The notes below the pieces were generated by a model, which did no database searches, was not told the DNA's origin, and was given only the letters and a program-made list of their open reading frames with translations. This document shows, one piece after another, positions 38,501-48,697 of a stretch of DNA of 64,000 nucleotides (positions are counted from its first letter, which is position 1; the number at the start of each line of letters is the position of its first letter). This DNA comes from Haliclystus octoradiatus (taxonomy: Eukaryota > Cnidaria > Staurozoa > Stauromedusae > Haliclystidae): NCBI GenBank assembly GCA_916610825.1, contig OU744447.1, positions 20,181,563 through 20,245,562 of the forward strand. Direction: 5' to 3'. The translations under genes and the position numbers were made by a program.

Positions 38501-41500
38501 TACTTTGGCCTCCGTTTTCTCTCTTGCGTGCTTTCAAAACTATTCTTTAGGAACTAACTGTATTTTAATAAATAAAGTACAATCAACTGGTACGCCACTT
38601 TTGGATCGGCGTATAATCCCACTTTTATGATTTTTTGTGTTTGGTCGACTTGGTACGGCGTACCAAAAATAGTTGGTACGGCTCTCAAAAGTACGACGTA
38701 TAACCTAGGGGTAAATTTCATTCGTCTGATCAGAAAACGAATTGAAGATTTGATAAGACGATAAAATGGTACATAGTAGAATGGCATGGATTTAACGCCG
38801 CGACAAAGAGGTTCCTTTCCGCGACAAATTAGCTTTATTTAGCATCTAATTGATTTATTTCGGCAGGAAATCGATTATATAAACTGATGACTTTGGAATG
38901 CCATTGATTCCAATAGGGGTCTGAGAGGGGTGATAATCTAGCTATGTATCACTGTTTCCATTACGAGACCAGTATAACTTATAGTCATCAGCAAATAGTT
39001 GCTGCTGGGGTTGCTCATCAAGGCAACCAATCAATGCCATATATTAATAAAATAAACAGAAGTGGGCAGAGAACAGATTCTCTGGGAACATCACTCGTAT
39101 CGGTTTTTTTTAGATGGTTAAATAATTTCCAACCGACAAGCTTTGTGTCCTATTTTCCATAAAGGCTGATCCAGTTTCAAATTTCGAAATTGATACGTCC
39201 GCGTAGGCGTAGCTTCGACAACTATTTTGGGTGTGATACTGTGTCAAAAAGGCTTTACTAAAGTCGACATATGTAAATATGATAGTATTTCAGATTTGAT
39301 TACTTTGATTTGATTACTTTGATTCCATAAAATTGTGGGGTGGGTATCAAAAGCGTACACTTGCGTACATGGAGGGGGTTGTCAAAAATATTGGAACACT
39401 GTACTGAGAGTGATGTACTTTATGCAAGATAACACCAAAGCCATATATATATATATAAGAACGAAGAGCATACCAAATTTAGTGCAATAGCCAGTTAAAT
39501 TAACGACGGTTTTCTAACAAGAGGGTCTCTCTTGATAGCGGGAATTATTCTATTTCAACTGCATTTGCAAATTGTCAACTTCCTGAGTGTTTCTCGTGAA
39601 TCAGGCAGCCGTAATTTCAATTGATTTGTGCAGAATGTCTTTACTACTACTTAAGCTAGAGACATTTAAACTCTTGTAATAGAGCACATGTTAAAAACAA
39701 ATGATGTTTAACATCAGAAGGAATTGATATATGGGAAATTTCTTCGCATAGAATGTATATATACGTACCGGTACAAGCAGAGATGAACACCCTAATCCAA
39801 TGCCAGATATAATCCGACCGCAGTAGAGCATCCATGAATATTGAGCAGATGAAATTAGCAACCAGCCGATGGTGAAGGGAAGGCAACATAGTAATAATGC
39901 TATCTTTCTTCCGAAAGTATCCATCATCCAGCTGCCAAGTAAGCCTCCGAAGGCTGCTCCAATTCCTAAGATTGACTAAACAATCAATACATGTTAATCA
40001 TTAATGGTTTAATTAGATGATTTCACCTGGTGAACTTAATTATACAAACCAAAGCTTCCGTCTTGGTGCTGTCTTCGACACAGTCAATATAGTATTGACA
40101 AAAATATTGCACTTCGGCTGGTCGCTTAAACAGAACTTTGGCAGCAATAGAAATGACCATGAAATATTTAAATCATGATAAATATACCCCAAATATTTTT
40201 AAAAAGGAGTAAAACCCCAAAAAAATTCAGAACAAAACTTTTAAGCAAAAAATGTCATGGTAAAGAATACCCTAACGTTTTAAAGAATGTTGATAACGGT
40301 ACCCTTTACTTTGTACGTCCCCGTATACCAAAAGTATGGAACTAGCCCCCCTGGGTTTAGGTTTAAAACCCACGTATAAAACCGCAAACCTTTGCAACCC
40401 CCTATTATAAAAAATCTGCCCTTGTCAATTGAAATATTGAATTCATGAAGTCTGTTGAAGTTTGTCTGTACTCGATAGTATCGCACAAGAAATCGGTGAT
40501 GGGCATTGTGATGTTTGGATGAATCTCATCCACAACACATAAACATGTGACTAAATACATACAAGTGTTATAATAGAATCTACGTGTTACATATTTAACC
40601 ATACACAACATTTCCCCTTTTCGGAGTTTGAAATAAGTGAAAACTAAATTTTTATTATTATTTTTTTTATTATTATTATTGATACTTAATTAATAGGTAA
40701 AGGTTAAAATGTCCAATAAATTCATGAGTTAAGATATGAAATTTAAGGTAAAAATGTATTAGTTGCTATTGGCGTATCTGATAGGAGTATTTATGTTACG
40801 ATTTGATCTTCGCAATTGCGGAGGATCATTTGCAATAGGAATAGATATATGTGTTTTGTTATTATCATGTGATTGATCAAGTCGTAAAAATTTACGATTA
40901 CGAATTAATATGCTTCCACTTGGGAGCTTAACAACATATTGTCTATGAGCTCTCTTTTCAACCACAGTGCCTTTTCGAGTCCAGAATTTCGATACAGGAT
41001 CTTGGAGATATAGATTACAGCCAATAGATAAAGATGGTAAATCTTTCGCTGATTCATTGTAATAAGCAACTACTTTTTCATGCAACGCACTATTAGCATC
41101 TTTCAATGAAGTGAACGCTTGCCATTTAGGGGCAAATGTCGATTTATGTACAGGTATTAATGAACGTAAATTTGTACCGTATAAAATTTGAGCCGGGGAT
41201 ACACCATGAAATTTAGGTGTGTTGCGCCATTCTAATAAACCAGCGTGATAATTATCCTCATCAAAAGTATTACCATTAAACGACTTAATAATTAACGCTT
41301 TCATCGCCTTAACCCCAGCCTCTGCATGACCATTACTCTGCGGATAATGTGGAGAGGAAGGGTCATAACTAACATACCATTGTTTCAAAAAATTTATAAA
41401 TTCGTTTGAGTGGAATTGTGGTCCGTTGTCAGACCGGAAACGAACTGGAACACCAGTATCAGAAAATATTTTCCTCAAATCTTGAATGACGAAAGATGAT

Positions 41501-44500
41501 GTTGGATCACGGTTGCCATAACGACAAACAATCGGCCAACCAGATAATCGATCCACATAAACCATAAAGTGTTTGCCACTATATTGAAACAAATCAGCAG
41601 ATACGTCTTCAAAAGGTCTTGATGGCAAAGGATCACATTGAAAAGTCTCCTTAGGTTGAGAGGGTAAATGTTCTTGACAAGTGGAACAGGATGAAATAAT
41701 ATTTGTTATATCAGAAGTGATGCCAGGCCAAAATACAGCTGCCCGGGCACGTTGTTTAGTACGGACAATTCCCTGATGTGAATCATGCAAACGAGTTAGA
41801 ATATCTTTGCGCATTGCACGCGGTATAACAATTTGAGTGCCACGTAAAACTAAACCATCGTCAACTGATAGTTCGTCTTTTAATTTATAATAATGACGTA
41901 ACATAGAAGGTACCCTGTCTATATTGCTAGGGAAACCTTTAATAATAATTTTAATAAGCTCTTTATATTCTGCATCAATGTTACCAGCAGCTACTAATTT
42001 TGATATTAGAGGGTCAATTAAGTGAGATTGATTGGTGCCATCAGGAACAGTAATGGATGCAATATTAATATACTTCAGTGATTTGATGTGTCGATTCACA
42101 TCTTCACCTAACAAATCTTCCTCACATGGTTTAGAGACAGGAGCACGTGAAAGAGCATCAGGAACACAATGTTCTTTACCCTTCTTCCATGTAGTAGTGA
42201 ATGAATAGCAAGATAACTGCTCTTTCAGTCTCTGTAAGCGAGTGTTTTCAATAGCATCCAAAGTATAACTGTCAAGTATAGGTACCAAGGGCTTGTGATC
42301 AGTAACAATAATAAAATTCGGTAACCCTAATAAGTAAATTCTACACTTTTTGCATGCCCAAGCAACTGCTAGTAATTCTAATTCAATAGTACCATACCGT
42401 GATTCAGCGTCAGACAAATAACGAGAACCACAATCAACAAGACGCCATGTACTGTCTTCATGTTGTTGCAGTAAACTCCAGCCGAGGCCATGTAACCTAG
42501 AAGCATCAGTATGTAAGCTGGTTGGTAAAGTGACGTCAAATGGAGCTAAAATAGGGGGAGAAGCTAAGATACGTTTTAAATTTTCAAAAGCGTCTTGATG
42601 TGTAGATGACCATAAATATTCATTAGTAATCCGCAATAAACCACGTAATGGTACAGAATGTGTAGCAATGTCCTGAGAAAAATGTCCTAATTGATTAACT
42701 AGTCCCATGAAAGATCTAAGTTCTGTAATATTTGTAGGTACAGGAAAATTCTTAATTGCTTCAAGCTTTTTAGGGTGAACTGTAACACCGTCCTTGCCTA
42801 TAATATAGCCAACATATTCAACATTTTCACATGCAAAAGAAAATTTATCAGGGTTCAAAGTAATACCCTTTTCACGACAGCGTGTGAGAACCTGACGTAG
42901 GTGTTCAACATGATTCGAAAAGGTGTCATCGTGTAATAGAATGTCATCAACAACCTTCTCTAAATTTGCAATATCAGCAAATGCTTCGTCTCCCCGTCGG
43001 CAATATTCGTCGCCAGCGGACACTAAACCCATTACAGCTCGACGATATTGGAAGCGTCCCCATGGTGTTAAAAAAGTTGTTAGTGGTATGCTATCCTCAT
43101 CTAACGGGACTTGCCAATAGCCAGACATAGCGTCTAGAGTGGTAAAATATTGAGATGACCGTGAAATATTTGAGACGGCCTGCCAAGGGTCCTTGAAAGG
43201 ATGTACTGGTCTTTTTACAAATTTATTAAGATTAGTGAAATCAACACATAATCGTAACTTACCATTGGGTTTTTGAACCACAACCAAAGGTGATACAAAG
43301 TCAGTTGGTATATCATCAGCAGGTTTAATAATACCTTTCTCTACCATCGTATCAAGGGTTGATTTGACTTCGTCTTGCCAAGCATATGGAATTTTCCGTG
43401 GTGTAGAAATGGCATATGGTGTATATTCATCTTCCATATAAATATGCATAGGTGCACCTGACATAGGCTTAAGGTGCTCATCAGCGCTAAACACATCTTT
43501 AAACTCATTAAGTAAATCTTCGCGAATAGATGCACTAGTTTGAACATCGTTAGGAGACACAATTGCCCTCTTAACGGTCAGCATGGGTCCTGGAAATGTA
43601 GCAGGAATAATCCCCAATTCGATTAAATTTTCTGTTGGTATTAGAAAGTCAGAAATATTATCACATATGTAAATCTTTAGCTTTGTTTTGTACATGTTAA
43701 TTTGGGCGTGACAAGTAAATGTACCCATAACTGACAAGGGGGATCCGTTTGTGGCCATTAAATTATCATCAGTAGGGTGTAGTCTAGACAAAGGTATATT
43801 ATTTTCGTCTAATAATGTTCTATTAGCGACGCAAACCTCTGCACCAGTATCAGGAGTAGCAATAACTTTAATAGGTTTCTTCCTATTACCTAAAACAATG
43901 TCCAGAAAAATGTATTTATTCCGTTTTGGATGTTGAGTAACAGCGTTAACGTTAATGTGGGATTTGTGCAATTTAACACCTTGAATTTGAACCACATGAG
44001 ATTCGTTAACACTAACGCTATTTACTTTCGCTGGATCTCTGCAAATTGGTCTGATATGACCTTTTCGACCACAATTAAGACAAAGTTTGTCCTTAGCCCA
44101 GCAATTATTACTCTCGTGAGCTGTATTTTTATTTCCGCAATGTTTGCAGGAGGTATTTGTTGTGCTTTTTGGAATAGTTTTAAATTTTGCACCAATTGCT
44201 TCTGCTTTATTAACTTGATAAATTGCAAGTTCAACACTCTTAAGTTCTTCCGCTCGAGCGCCTTCTTCCGCTTCACAAAGAGTGACGATCTCTGAAATAG
44301 TTGTGTCTTCGCTTAGCGCACGACACTTCCGGCGAATTTCAGAATCAAATAGTCCTTCTATGAGAAAATCGCCCAAAGTTCTATCGTGACAATTATTGCA
44401 CGGATCCGTGAGATGGTATAATTTTAATAGTTCTCTGTAATATGAAGAAAATGTTTCATTCTCACCTTGTTTGCGACGCATAAATGTAGAGCGACGTATG

Positions 44501-45500
44501 CGAGAGTTATCTTTCTTCTTATAATATGAAGATAACTGATCCAAGACGTCATTAGCAGAACACGAGGATAAACCCAGTTTCAAAACGATACGAACAGTGT
44601 CAATAAGTTTTTGTGTAAGACGAGAAAGTAAAAATGGTACTTGATTTTCATCAGGATATTGATTCAATTGAGTAAAAGTTAAATAATTGTCAATTTGATA
44701 TCTCCAATCTAAATACTGCCCATATGTAAAATGTTCAGATAATTTATCTGGGGGCGGGTAAGCGTTTGACATTCTAATCGTAGGCATATTACCTCCAACT
44801 GAAGTGTCTTTACTGCCATTATCAGGCTTGCTAGTTATCGTTGTTTTCTTTGCCTTTATATCATCTTGTTGGTTGGTGGTTGTTAATTTTTCTAAATTAT
44901 TAGCGATGGATAATACCATTTCTTCTAAACCATCTAACCGCGTCTCGACGGAAGTATTTGCTTCTGAATTAACAGATTTACGTTTCGAGCGACGACTCAT
45001 GATAATAATATATTAAAAAGGTAAGGTAAACAAGTAAAACTAATTATAACAAAAGTAAATGTAATAAATCGATGATTAAGAACATTTCAAAAATAACAGT
45101 TCGAAAATATCAACTGCGCCATGTGATGTTTGGATGAATCTCATCCACAACACATAAACATGTGACTAAATACATACAAGTGTTATAATAGAATCTACGT
45201 GTTACATATTTAACCATACACAACAGGCATTTACTTGTCCTAATGATTGAAAGCTTTCCTTCCTTCGGTACGGAGATGTAGACTGTATTACTTCTGTAAT
45301 GACTGCATTACTCAGATACTTACCGCAAACCATGAAAATTGTGCATCTGTCAAATGAATCGATCCATCGTCTGATGTAAGCTGTTGTTGTACTGGTGACG
45401 AATAACCCAATGCATATCCAAAACTAATCGATCCCAACGCTGCTGTAGACGATGCAATAATTGAAGGCCACACTTTTTCTCTGTGAGTGCTGATAGACAT
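34793..45500 (-). CDS. GLUT8-like facilitative sugar transporter B (4 exons)
   Basis: A major-facilitator sugar transporter of the SLC2A8/SLC2A6 (insect Tret1-like) class, expected to carry hexose or a related sugar across a cell or endolysosomal membrane. Exons: 45324-45500, 39769-39975, 36654-36957 and 34793-35508; phases 0, 0, 1; 467 residues, about the length of human GLUT8. Landmarks: SFGYALGYSSP in TM1, WMMDTFGRK, VYISEIASAKYRG, PDSPRWLL, QQFCGINFLVFYAS, GSIPWLYMSELFPPRAR and MPETKGKTLEEIE. Three of these differ from the family consensus: PDSPR for PETPR, QQFCG for QQLSG and GSIPW for GPxPW. The N-terminus lacks an acidic dileucine signal. An upstream in-frame ATG at 45552-45554 would add 18 residues. 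It lies 5 kb downstream of paralogue A, in the same orientation, and shares its intron positions and two exon lengths. The frame is intact, so it is probably functional but diverged in substrate site. Confidence 0.88.
35509..36653 (-). other. Gene B intron 3, with a possible LINE fragment
   Basis: 1,145 bp. On the + strand near 35871-35960 the frame reads AEIEPVLFYGPKSMSLAEK, which resembles the EPVLLYGSEAWTL motif at the end of many LINE reverse transcriptases. The match is short and nothing else of the element is clear. Confidence 0.4.
36654..36957 (-). CDS. Gene B exon 3
   Basis: 304 nt, begins VYISEIASAKYRG, includes SWRMTAAVALVPV and PDSPRWLL, and ends in phase 1 at a GTAGGA donor. It has the same length as exon 3 of gene A. 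Confidence 0.88.
37117..38711. mobile_element. Compound inverted-repeat element rich in GTACGGCGTA (gene B intron 2)
   Basis: A left end CCCCTAGGTTTTACGCCGTA at 37117 is matched by inverse right ends ending CCTAGGGG at 38276-38283 and again at 38704-38711. The left arm (37117-37208, resuming at 37553-37583) mirrors 38570-38711 over more than 100 bp. Between them the words GTACGG, TACGCC and GGCGTAC recur in both orientations. No open frame resembles a transposase. It is best read as a non-autonomous element with one nested or duplicated copy. No clean target duplication was found. Confidence 0.7.
38712..39768 (-). other. Gene B intron 2, 5' part
   Basis: AT-rich, with a short TA run near 39449-39460. 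No exon or intact repeat recognised. Confidence 0.4.
39769..39975 (-). CDS. Gene B exon 2
   Basis: 207 nt, acceptor TTTAG, donor GTACGT. Encodes the TM2-TM4 region with MMDTFGRK and YCGRIISGIGLG, ending LLVP in phase 0. Confidence 0.88.
39976..40501 (-). other. Gene B intron 1, stretch before the Ty3-type insertion
   Basis: About 0.5 kb of ordinary intron sequence between exon 2 and the GGCAT target site. Nothing recognised. Confidence 0.45.
40507..40610 (-). repeat. 3' LTR (104 bp) of the Ty3-type element
   Basis: Downstream LTR on the coding strand, preceded by a purine tract and followed by GGCAT. Its length is at the low end for an autonomous element. Confidence 0.92.
40759..45000 (-). 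CDS. Ty3-type Gag-Pol polyprotein, 1,413 residues, intact
   Basis: One frame carries gag and pol with no frameshift or stop between them. Gag has CKHCGNKNTAHESNNC then CLNCGRKGHIRPIC zinc knuckles near 285-325. The protease has DTGAEVC near 383. The reverse transcriptase includes KLRLCVDFTNLN and the catalytic VVDDILLHD near 685, with valine where tyrosine or phenylalanine is usual before the DD. RNase H shows LHTDAS near 833 and VTDHKPL. The integrase has an HHCC finger (CSTCQEH), then a core with RSDNGPQF near 1188 and a glutamate 36 residues after its aspartate (GHAEAGVK), that is D-D-35-E. No envelope gene follows. The start ATG is 121 bp inside the 5' LTR. Confidence 0.93.
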   Translation of the reverse strand: MSRRSKRKSVNSEANTSVETRLDGLEEMVLSIANNLEKLTTTNQQDDIKAKKTTITSKPDNGSKDTSVGGNMPTIRMSNAYPPPDKLSEHFTYGQYLDWRYQIDNYLTFTQLNQYPDENQVPFLLSRLTQKLIDTVRIVLKLGLSSCSANDVLDQLSSYYKKKDNSRIRRSTFMRRKQGENETFSSYYRELLKLYHLTDPCNNCHDRTLGDFLIEGLFDSEIRRKCRALSEDTTISEIVTLCEAEEGARAEELKSVELAIYQVNKAEAIGAKFKTIPKSTTNTSCKHCGNKNTAHESNNCWAKDKLCLNCGRKGHIRPICRDPAKVNSVSVNESHVVQIQGVKLHKSHINVNAVTQHPKRNKYIFLDIVLGNRKKPIKVIATPDTGAEVCVANRTLLDENNIPLSRLHPTDDNLMATNGSPLSVMGTFTCHAQINMYKTKLKIYICDNISDFLIPTENLIELGIIPATFPGPMLTVKRAIVSPNDVQTSASIREDLLNEFKDVFSADEHLKPMSGAPMHIYMEDEYTPYAISTPRKIPYAWQDEVKSTLDTMVEKGIIKPADDIPTDFVSPLVVVQKPNGKLRLCVDFTNLNKFVKRPVHPFKDPWQAVSNISRSSQYFTTLDAMSGYWQVPLDEDSIPLTTFLTPWGRFQYRRAVMGLVSAGDEYCRRGDEAFADIANLEKVVDDILLHDDTFSNHVEHLRQVLTRCREKGITLNPDKFSFACENVEYVGYIIGKDGVTVHPKKLEAIKNFPVPTNITELRSFMGLVNQLGHFSQDIATHSVPLRGLLRITNEYLWSSTHQDAFENLKRILASPPILAPFDVTLPTSLHTDASRLHGLGWSLLQQHEDSTWRLVDCGSRYLSDAESRYGTIELELLAVAWACKKCRIYLLGLPNFIIVTDHKPLVPILDSYTLDAIENTRLQRLKEQLSCYSFTTTWKKGKEHCVPDALSRAPVSKPCEEDLLGEDVNRHIKSLKYINIASITVPDGTNQSHLIDPLISKLVAAGNIDAEYKELIKIIIKGFPSNIDRVPSMLRHYYKLKDELSVDDGLVLRGTQIVIPRAMRKDILTRLHDSHQGIVRTKQRARAAVFWPGITSDITNIISSCSTCQEHLPSQPKETFQCDPLPSRPFEDVSADLFQYSGKHFMVYVDRLSGWPIVCRYGNRDPTSSFVIQDLRKIFSDTGVPVRFRSDNGPQFHSNEFINFLKQWYVSYDPSSPHYPQSNGHAEAGVKAMKALIIKSFNGNTFDEDNYHAGLLEWRNTPKFHGVSPAQILYGTNLRSLIPVHKSTFAPKWQAFTSLKDANSALHEKVVAYYNESAKDLPSLSIGCNLYLQDPVSKFWTRKGTVVEKRAHRQYVVKLPSGSILIRNRKFLRLDQSHDNNKTHISIPIANDPPQLRRSNRNINTPIRYANSN
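45122..45225 (-). repeat. 5' LTR (104 bp) of the Ty3-type element
   Basis: Identical to the copy at 40507-40610 by eye. Flanked outside by the GGCAT target duplication and inside by the candidate primer binding site. Confidence 0.92.
45324..45500 (-). CDS. Gene B exon 1
   Basis: Starts at ATG 45498-45500 (MSISTHREK) and ends in phase 0 after FSWFA with donor GTAAGT. It carries TM1 with GSISFGYALGYSSP. Confidence 0.85.
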
Positions 45501-45855
45501 TTTTATGGAATCGCGGTAACAAAAGTCTACCGTGTTTAAATTCCAAATCCCCAACCAAAACCAAGATTTATTTAAGACTGAGCAAATATCTCTGAGTATA
45601 TATAGTCATATTTTTGCACAATAATATGTCTATAGAAATCATATACCTGAAATTAAACACTTTGAATTGCTTCCATGATCTTTACATTGTTTTTTCGTAT
45701 CAAAGAATATGAGAAGAAAGTTATCGCATTACAATTTCGATGGGTTAAAACCGCGGATAGGGAACGCGGAATAGACTCAAACGGGTTAAATTTCTCAAGT
45801 TATTTCGACGCCGACACATATGATATATACTTTTAAATGTTATGGTGGTCTTTCT

Positions 45856-47588
45856 CAGGCGCGGATCCAAGGGGGGGCAAAAGGTGCTTGAGCACCAGTC
45901 AGATTTTCAAAGCTGTGATGTTGCCGCAATAACGTAATTTGATATTGCCATAGAAACGGAAGGATTTAAGTTATTTTTGCGTTTGCCATATTTTGCTGCT
46001 GATAGCAGTCCCGAACTCTCCCAGTGAACGATTTCATTGGGTCAATGATTCAAAGCAATCTTCCAATCAGCAACAAGGGCTGAGCACCCCTGGAAATCTA
46101 AAAGCCAATCGTATGTCGTCTTTGAGCACCAGTCAGAACAATCAACATTCCATTCTCGCTTTCGCCCAATCGTTTCAACCAATCATATTCTCTAAATTAG
46201 GAATCTCAGGAATTTGAGCACCAGTGAGCACCAGTGAGCACCTTCATTGCTTTTTTTAGTGCTAGAATTAGAATGACGTCAAGTAATCAAGTACAATACA
46301 AAGTCCAACTGTGTTGTTCTCAACTTCGTGTTAACTTATCAAGTCTAATCAAGTCAAGTTGTTATGCCTTCCACTTTTGCAAGCATGGCGTCTAGGAAAG
46401 CTTAACATTATCTTGCTGCGCTATTACAGAATCTGCTCTATATTGACAATTTAACATATAATTTAAAGAAGAAAGTTCCAGTCGACAAAATCTAGCTGAT
46501 TGAAGACTTATTATCAACCTTTCAATGTAAAAAATCAGCACAAGGAAACAAGAAGTTTGAGAAATGTAAATAAAATTCGCAGAATTGCAAGAAGAACTCA
46601 TTTTCCTATCAAAAATTGGAAGCGCTATTGCATGCATTATCACAAGAGGTTAGTAGATAAGTTAGTAGTTTTTATTTTGGCTTTAAATTCACTGGTTTCA
46701 ATATTTTATTGTAGCCGACTACCGTATGTTTGAGATCTGTATTTACATATTTTGGTTGTGGATCCTCTTCTCGTTTCCAACAAAGGTCTCTAAGGCCTGA
46801 TAAATAGGCCTACTTCTACAGGCCTAATAAATTATTGTATCATTATGTCCATTTAGTTTCAGCACACATATTCAGATGATCTTACGATAACACATTGACA
46901 TAATTCCAGCCTGAATGAATAATGATTGGCTGCAAACCCTTCCATTTGCGCCGCTGTAGCCTGTTGGTAGACCCAGCTCAGGGTAGGCTTGCTGTCTTGC
47001 TGATGTCTAGTGACAGGGAAAATACATCTGTTTTCCATTCCTTTTTTGTAGAACGTCTATTGATGTTGACGGATTGCCCCTATAATTCATTTGTGTACAT
47101 GCATTCAAAACCTTTTTCAACTGGATGTAATAATTACAATTTTAAACATCAGAAGATTTATATAACTTTTTGTTTTACAATTATAACTACTGATTATGAT
47201 GTCTAAATAGTTTATTTGAATTTAAGTAGTTGTTAATTATTTCGCATTTAAAACGTTTTATTCATAATGTATACTGTATAGCCTGTCTGAGTGCATGCAT
47301 ATCTAATTAAGCACAAGGTGAATAAAATAGGCCTACATTTTTAATTTTTTTTGTGTTTTTTATTGTGTTTATTTATTTGATGGTGTAATATTTGATCATC
47401 TAAGCTTTATAATTACGTTGAAATATTGCTGATGGAGTTACGAAAGTGGTGTCACAGCCCTTCAATAACTTTTGAATACCAAAATTTTTCCGGGGGGGCA
47501 TGCCCCCGGACCCCCCTACATGACGGGGCTTCGCCCCTTTATTGTCCCCTTTCAGCACCAGTCAGATTTTCAGCTGGATCCGCCCCTG
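45856..47588. mobile_element. hAT-like DNA transposon (non-autonomous), 8-bp TSD GTCTTTCT
   Basis: The ends CAGGCGCGGATCCA and TGGATCCGCCCCTG are inverse copies with one mismatch. GTCTTTCT occurs directly outside both (45848-45855 and 47589-47596); an 8-bp duplication and CAG..CTG termini are typical of hAT elements. AGCACCAGTCAGATTTTCA appears in direct orientation near both ends (about 45892 and 47556), with further GAGCACCAGT copies near 46124 and 46217. The right end carries a GGGGGGGCATGCCCCC palindrome near 47493. Internal open frames show no hAT transposase. It lies about 350 bp upstream of gene B's start. Confidence 0.8.
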
Positions 47589-47596
47589 GTCTTTCT

Positions 47597-48087
47597 GATA
47601 TTTTTCTATACATATTTTTGAAAATTGATTCGCTATATTAAGTCATTTACTTTTATGTGGACTTTGGTATAATTGCATGAGGCAATAAAAACAAGTTTAA
47701 TATAAAACGACAGGCCTTTTGCTATTTTAAATAAGCTGTAAATCATTTTATATTATAATATCCACTTGCTTTTTATCGCTCACTTTTATATAGTATCCAA
47801 ATCACGACATGTTTTAATAAAATAATAATGTTCCCACTCTGTGACTCTGGACGCCAGTCAAATGCAGACACTATATAGACAGACGACCGAATCCAATTTA
47901 TAATTACAAATACATTTATTTCATTGTGATGTATTTAAATCGATTTTGAATTGGTTGCATTTCATGAGACAATCTTATTCAGTAAAATAGAAACAAAGAA
48001 TAAAGATTGTGTATTTACAAACTTTTGACTCACGATAGTTGGGCAATTTTGAGATAAAAAATTGTGAAATTTCAAGGTTATAGTAAT
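47597..48087. other. Intergenic stretch
   Basis: AT-rich, nothing recognised. Confidence 0.4.
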
Positions 48088-48697
48088 TGAGACAGTTTCG
48101 CCCTACCGAAGGCACACGAACAACTATTCTATTCTATGTAGGAGTGGCTCTTTTCGATAAGAGCAATGATGTTAAAAGATGTTAAACGCTTAAATTTCAT
48201 ATGGATAAGCCTCGATTGTCAATGCGCAACGATGCGCCGCAGCTACTCTCAATGCAATTTCCTCTGGACCATTTCAGGTCATTCCATCGGGCACGTCTGA
48301 TTTACGGAAAACGGAAAGAAATTTACGGAAAAATATAAAACGATGTCGCGAAGGATTATCGCAGTTACTATTTCAGTGTATCTGTTTGCGAAGGATACAG
48401 TCTTTATCTTCCATTGCTTAGCCCAATTGTTAAGAGATTAGTAATGAGAAGAATCGGAACTAAACATAATCTTTGGTTTTAGTTAATGCAACCATAAAAA
48501 TCGACAATAGTACAATAAATTACAAAGGAATGTGCCAGTGTTAGGTAGGCGAAGGCCTATATGAAAATAACTAATCATTTGATGTTTCAGATAAAGCAAA
48601 GTCAAGGCTGAGTTGACTTTCGAGGGATTTGAGTTGCAGTCTATCAGATGTGATCCGATCTGAAGTCCGGCTGCCCTGCCATCGGACCTAACCCTCC
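48088..48697 (-). mobile_element. tRNA-derived SINE, copy 3, split by about 287 bp
   Basis: The 3' part of the SINE (48088-48288) and its tRNA-like head (48576-48697) lie in order on the minus strand. They are separated by 287 bp unrelated to the other copies, which replaces about 20 bp of the SINE body. Sequence is more diverged than in copies 1 and 2; the A box is degraded (GGTCCGATGGCAGG). Either a later insertion split one SINE, or two fragments were brought together. Confidence 0.65.

Larger units (their letters stand above)
40507..45225 (-). mobile_element. Ty3-type LTR retrotransposon with 104-bp LTRs, intact, in gene B intron 1
   Basis: Direct repeats at 40507-40610 and 45122-45225 (104 bp) look identical base for base, and GGCAT lies just outside both (40502-40506, 45226-45230). 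On the coding strand the LTR runs TGTTGTGTATGG to CATCACA. TGGCGCAGTTG directly abuts the 5' LTR (45111-45121) and is a fitting primer binding site. A polypurine tract AAAAGGGGAAA abuts the 3' LTR (40611-40622). With an unbroken 1,413-codon frame it is a very recent insertion, in the same sense as gene B. Removing it leaves an intron of roughly 0.6 kb. Confidence 0.93.

Noticed and set aside
40280-40611. Two short minus-strand frames next to the Ty3 element
   Set aside because: They overlap the LTR and intron flank and show no motif.
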